Shown in pieces: positions 4,060 through 5,050 of a stretch of DNA of 5,050 nucleotides. Numbering within the stretch: the stretch's first letter is position 1; each line of letters starts with the position of its first letter. Source of the DNA: Kiritimatiellales bacterium (GTDB lineage: Bacteria > Verrucomicrobiota > Kiritimatiellia > Kiritimatiellales > Pontiellaceae); contig DAOUQA010000159.1 in NCBI GenBank assembly GCA_030625905.1, positions 1 to 5,050 of the forward strand. Reading direction: 5' to 3'. Made by a program: the position numbers and the translations under genes. The notes under the pieces are model-generated. The model made no database searches, had not been told where the DNA came from, and saw only the letters and a list, made by a program, of their open reading frames with translations.

Positions 4060-4867
4060 TAGTGGCTACAATGAAGCCGCCGGACTTTTCGTCGCGCTGG
4101 AACTCGATCAGCCCGCGAACCTTCGCCTCTTCGATCAGTTCCCCGAAGGAGCGGAAACCGTAGTAGGACTCGGTAAAGCCAGGTTTGCGGCGTTTGAGTG
4201 CCTGCTTGATCATTGAACCCCAGATGCGATCCTCCTCACCGCGCTCCTGCAGAAGCGCCTCGTAGGTTTCCGCCACCAGCTCGCAGGCCTCTTGCTTCTT
4301 GTCGTCGGCGGGCAGCTGTTTCTTGGCGACTTCCTTCTTCGCGGTTTTCTTGGCCAGGGCTTTGGGTGCCGCTTTCTTCCGGGGCTGGGAGGGCTTGACG
4401 AGGTCGTCGTAATAGATGAACTCATCGCAGTTGGCGATCAGCAGGTCGGAGGTTGAATTCTTCACTCCAACGCCGATGACGGTCTTGTTGTTTTCGCACA
4501 GCTTGCTGACCAACGGGGAGAAATCGGAATCGCCGGTAACGAGCACAAAGGTATCGACGTGCTCCTTGGTGTAGCAAAGGTCGAGCGCATCGACCACCAT
4601 GCGGATATCCGCCGAATTCTTACCCGACATGCGTACATGGGGAATCTCGATCAACTCGAAGGAGGCCTCGTGCATGGAGCCTTTGAACTCCTTGTAGCGT
4701 GCCCAGTCGCAATAGGCTTTTTTCACGACAATATTGCCTTTCAGCAAAAGCCGCTCGAGCACCTTGCCCATGTTGAACTTGGGAAAGTCGGTTTCCTTAA
4801 CCCCCAGCGCCACGTTTTCGAAGTCGCAAAAAACCGCCATGACACGGGTCTCATTCTGATTGTTCAT
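4049..4867 (-). CDS. NYN-domain ribonuclease-like protein with C-terminal OST-HTH/LOTUS domain
   Basis: This 272-residue protein has an N-terminal NYN (PIN-like, LabA/DUF88-type) domain at about 8-157. Its acidic metal-site residues are visible: D15 in FCDFEN with N18, D87 in KNSADIRM, and D113/D115 in TGDSDFSPLV. A lysine/alanine-rich linker follows (about 158-192). An OST-HTH/LOTUS winged-helix-like domain occupies about 193-268, including YYGFRSFGELIEEA at 235-248. NYN domains are predicted Mg-dependent ribonucleases and LOTUS domains bind RNA, so an RNA-processing or decay role is likely; the substrate is unknown. There is no signal peptide or membrane segment, so it should be cytosolic. 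Its ATG overlaps the argG stop as ATGA, with a GAGG SD 7 nt upstream inside argG, so it is probably co-translated with argG. A link to arginine metabolism is only suggested by position. Confidence 0.93.
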   Translation of the reverse strand: MNNQNETRVMAVFCDFENVALGVKETDFPKFNMGKVLERLLLKGNIVVKKAYCDWARYKEFKGSMHEASFELIEIPHVRMSGKNSADIRMVVDALDLCYTKEHVDTFVLVTGDSDFSPLVSKLCENNKTVIGVGVKNSTSDLLIANCDEFIYYDDLVKPSQPRKKAAPKALAKKTAKKEVAKKQLPADDKKQEACELVAETYEALLQERGEEDRIWGSMIKQALKRRKPGFTESYYGFRSFGELIEEAKVRGLIEFQRDEKSGGFIVATSGT

Positions 4868-5050
4868 TTCTTTTCCTCATAGGAGCGCTGGCGTGCCTTC
4901 ATCGTCGCCAAAACGCGCAGGCGCAGGGCATTGATTTTGATAAAGCCCGTGGCATCGGACTGGTCGTAGCCGCCCGCCTCGTCGAAGCTGACGAGTTCGG
5001 GGCTGTAGAGCGAATAGGGCGACCGGCGGCCACAAACATGCACGGCTCCC
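4864..5050 (-). CDS. argG: Argininosuccinate synthase, C-terminal fragment (5' end outside window)
   Basis: Sixty-one C-terminal residues and a TGA stop (4864-4866) are visible; the gene continues past the right edge. ArgG joins citrulline and aspartate with ATP to give argininosuccinate in the cytosolic arginine pathway. The fragment carries the family's C-terminal signature: GRRSPYSLYSPEL, then a GGYDQSDATGFIKINALRLR segment, where ArgG proteins typically read YDQ-x-DA-x-GFI. The final stretch KARQRSYEEKK is a short charged tail. The nucleotide-binding and catalytic parts are outside the window and cannot be checked. The last four bases overlap the NYN gene as ATGA. I am confident of the family, though only the tail is seen. 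Confidence 0.9.
   Translation of the reverse strand, partial: GAVHVCGRRSPYSLYSPELVSFDEAGGYDQSDATGFIKINALRLRVLATMKARQRSYEEKK
4875..4878 (-). promoter_or_regulatory. Ribosome binding site of the NYN gene inside argG
   Basis: GAGG on the minus strand, 7 nt before the ATG at 4865-4867, within the last codons of argG. It supports the chosen start and coupling through the ATGA overlap. Confidence 0.75.

Overview
This is a compact bacterial segment in which every gene I can support lies on the minus strand, so transcription runs from the right edge to the left. In that order it holds the 3' end of argG (argininosuccinate synthase), a gene for an NYN-nuclease plus OST-HTH/LOTUS protein, a roughly 350-bp non-coding stretch rich in palindromic repeats, the lysine/diaminopimelate genes lysA, dapA and dapB, a 90-bp repeat-bearing gap, and the 5' part of a gene for a membrane-anchored NERD (nuclease-related domain) protein that runs off the left edge. 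No tRNA, rRNA, CRISPR array or transposase gene is visible.

Two translationally coupled blocks stand out. argG and the NYN gene overlap by ATGA (4864-4867). dapA and dapB overlap by TAATG (1518-1522). lysA, dapA and dapB almost certainly form one operon: LysA makes lysine from meso-diaminopimelate, while DapA and DapB carry out the first two committed steps leading to diaminopimelate. The aminotransferase/epimerase steps between them are not in this window. The key catalytic residues of DapA, DapB and LysA are present. LysA belongs to a divergent subfamily in which several usual motifs are altered.

The most interesting non-coding structure is at 3852-4016. It is a cluster of short hairpins, each headed by GTAG, arranged as two back-to-back inverted pairs and repeated with a period of about 86-87 bp. 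GTAG at the foot of a short hairpin, and inverted pairing, are hallmarks of REP/BIME elements mobilised by RAYT (Y1/HUH-type) transposases; no such enzyme is encoded here. Further repeat-like structure occurs at 2405-2427 (perfect 10-bp stem between lysA and dapA), 628-651 and 664-698 (a five-unit degenerate heptamer array between dapB and the NERD gene), and in a short module shared by the leaders of lysA and the NERD gene.

The host looks like a free-living, GC-rich Gram-negative-type bacterium with many intergenic palindromes. The LysA type and the style of the intergenic repeats remind me of the PVC group (Verrucomicrobiota/Kiritimatiellota/Lentisphaerota). That is an impression, not a demonstrated assignment. 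I do not see a clear new defence or mobile system. The points most worth follow-up are the REP-like cluster, the argG-NYN/LOTUS coupling and the heptamer array.
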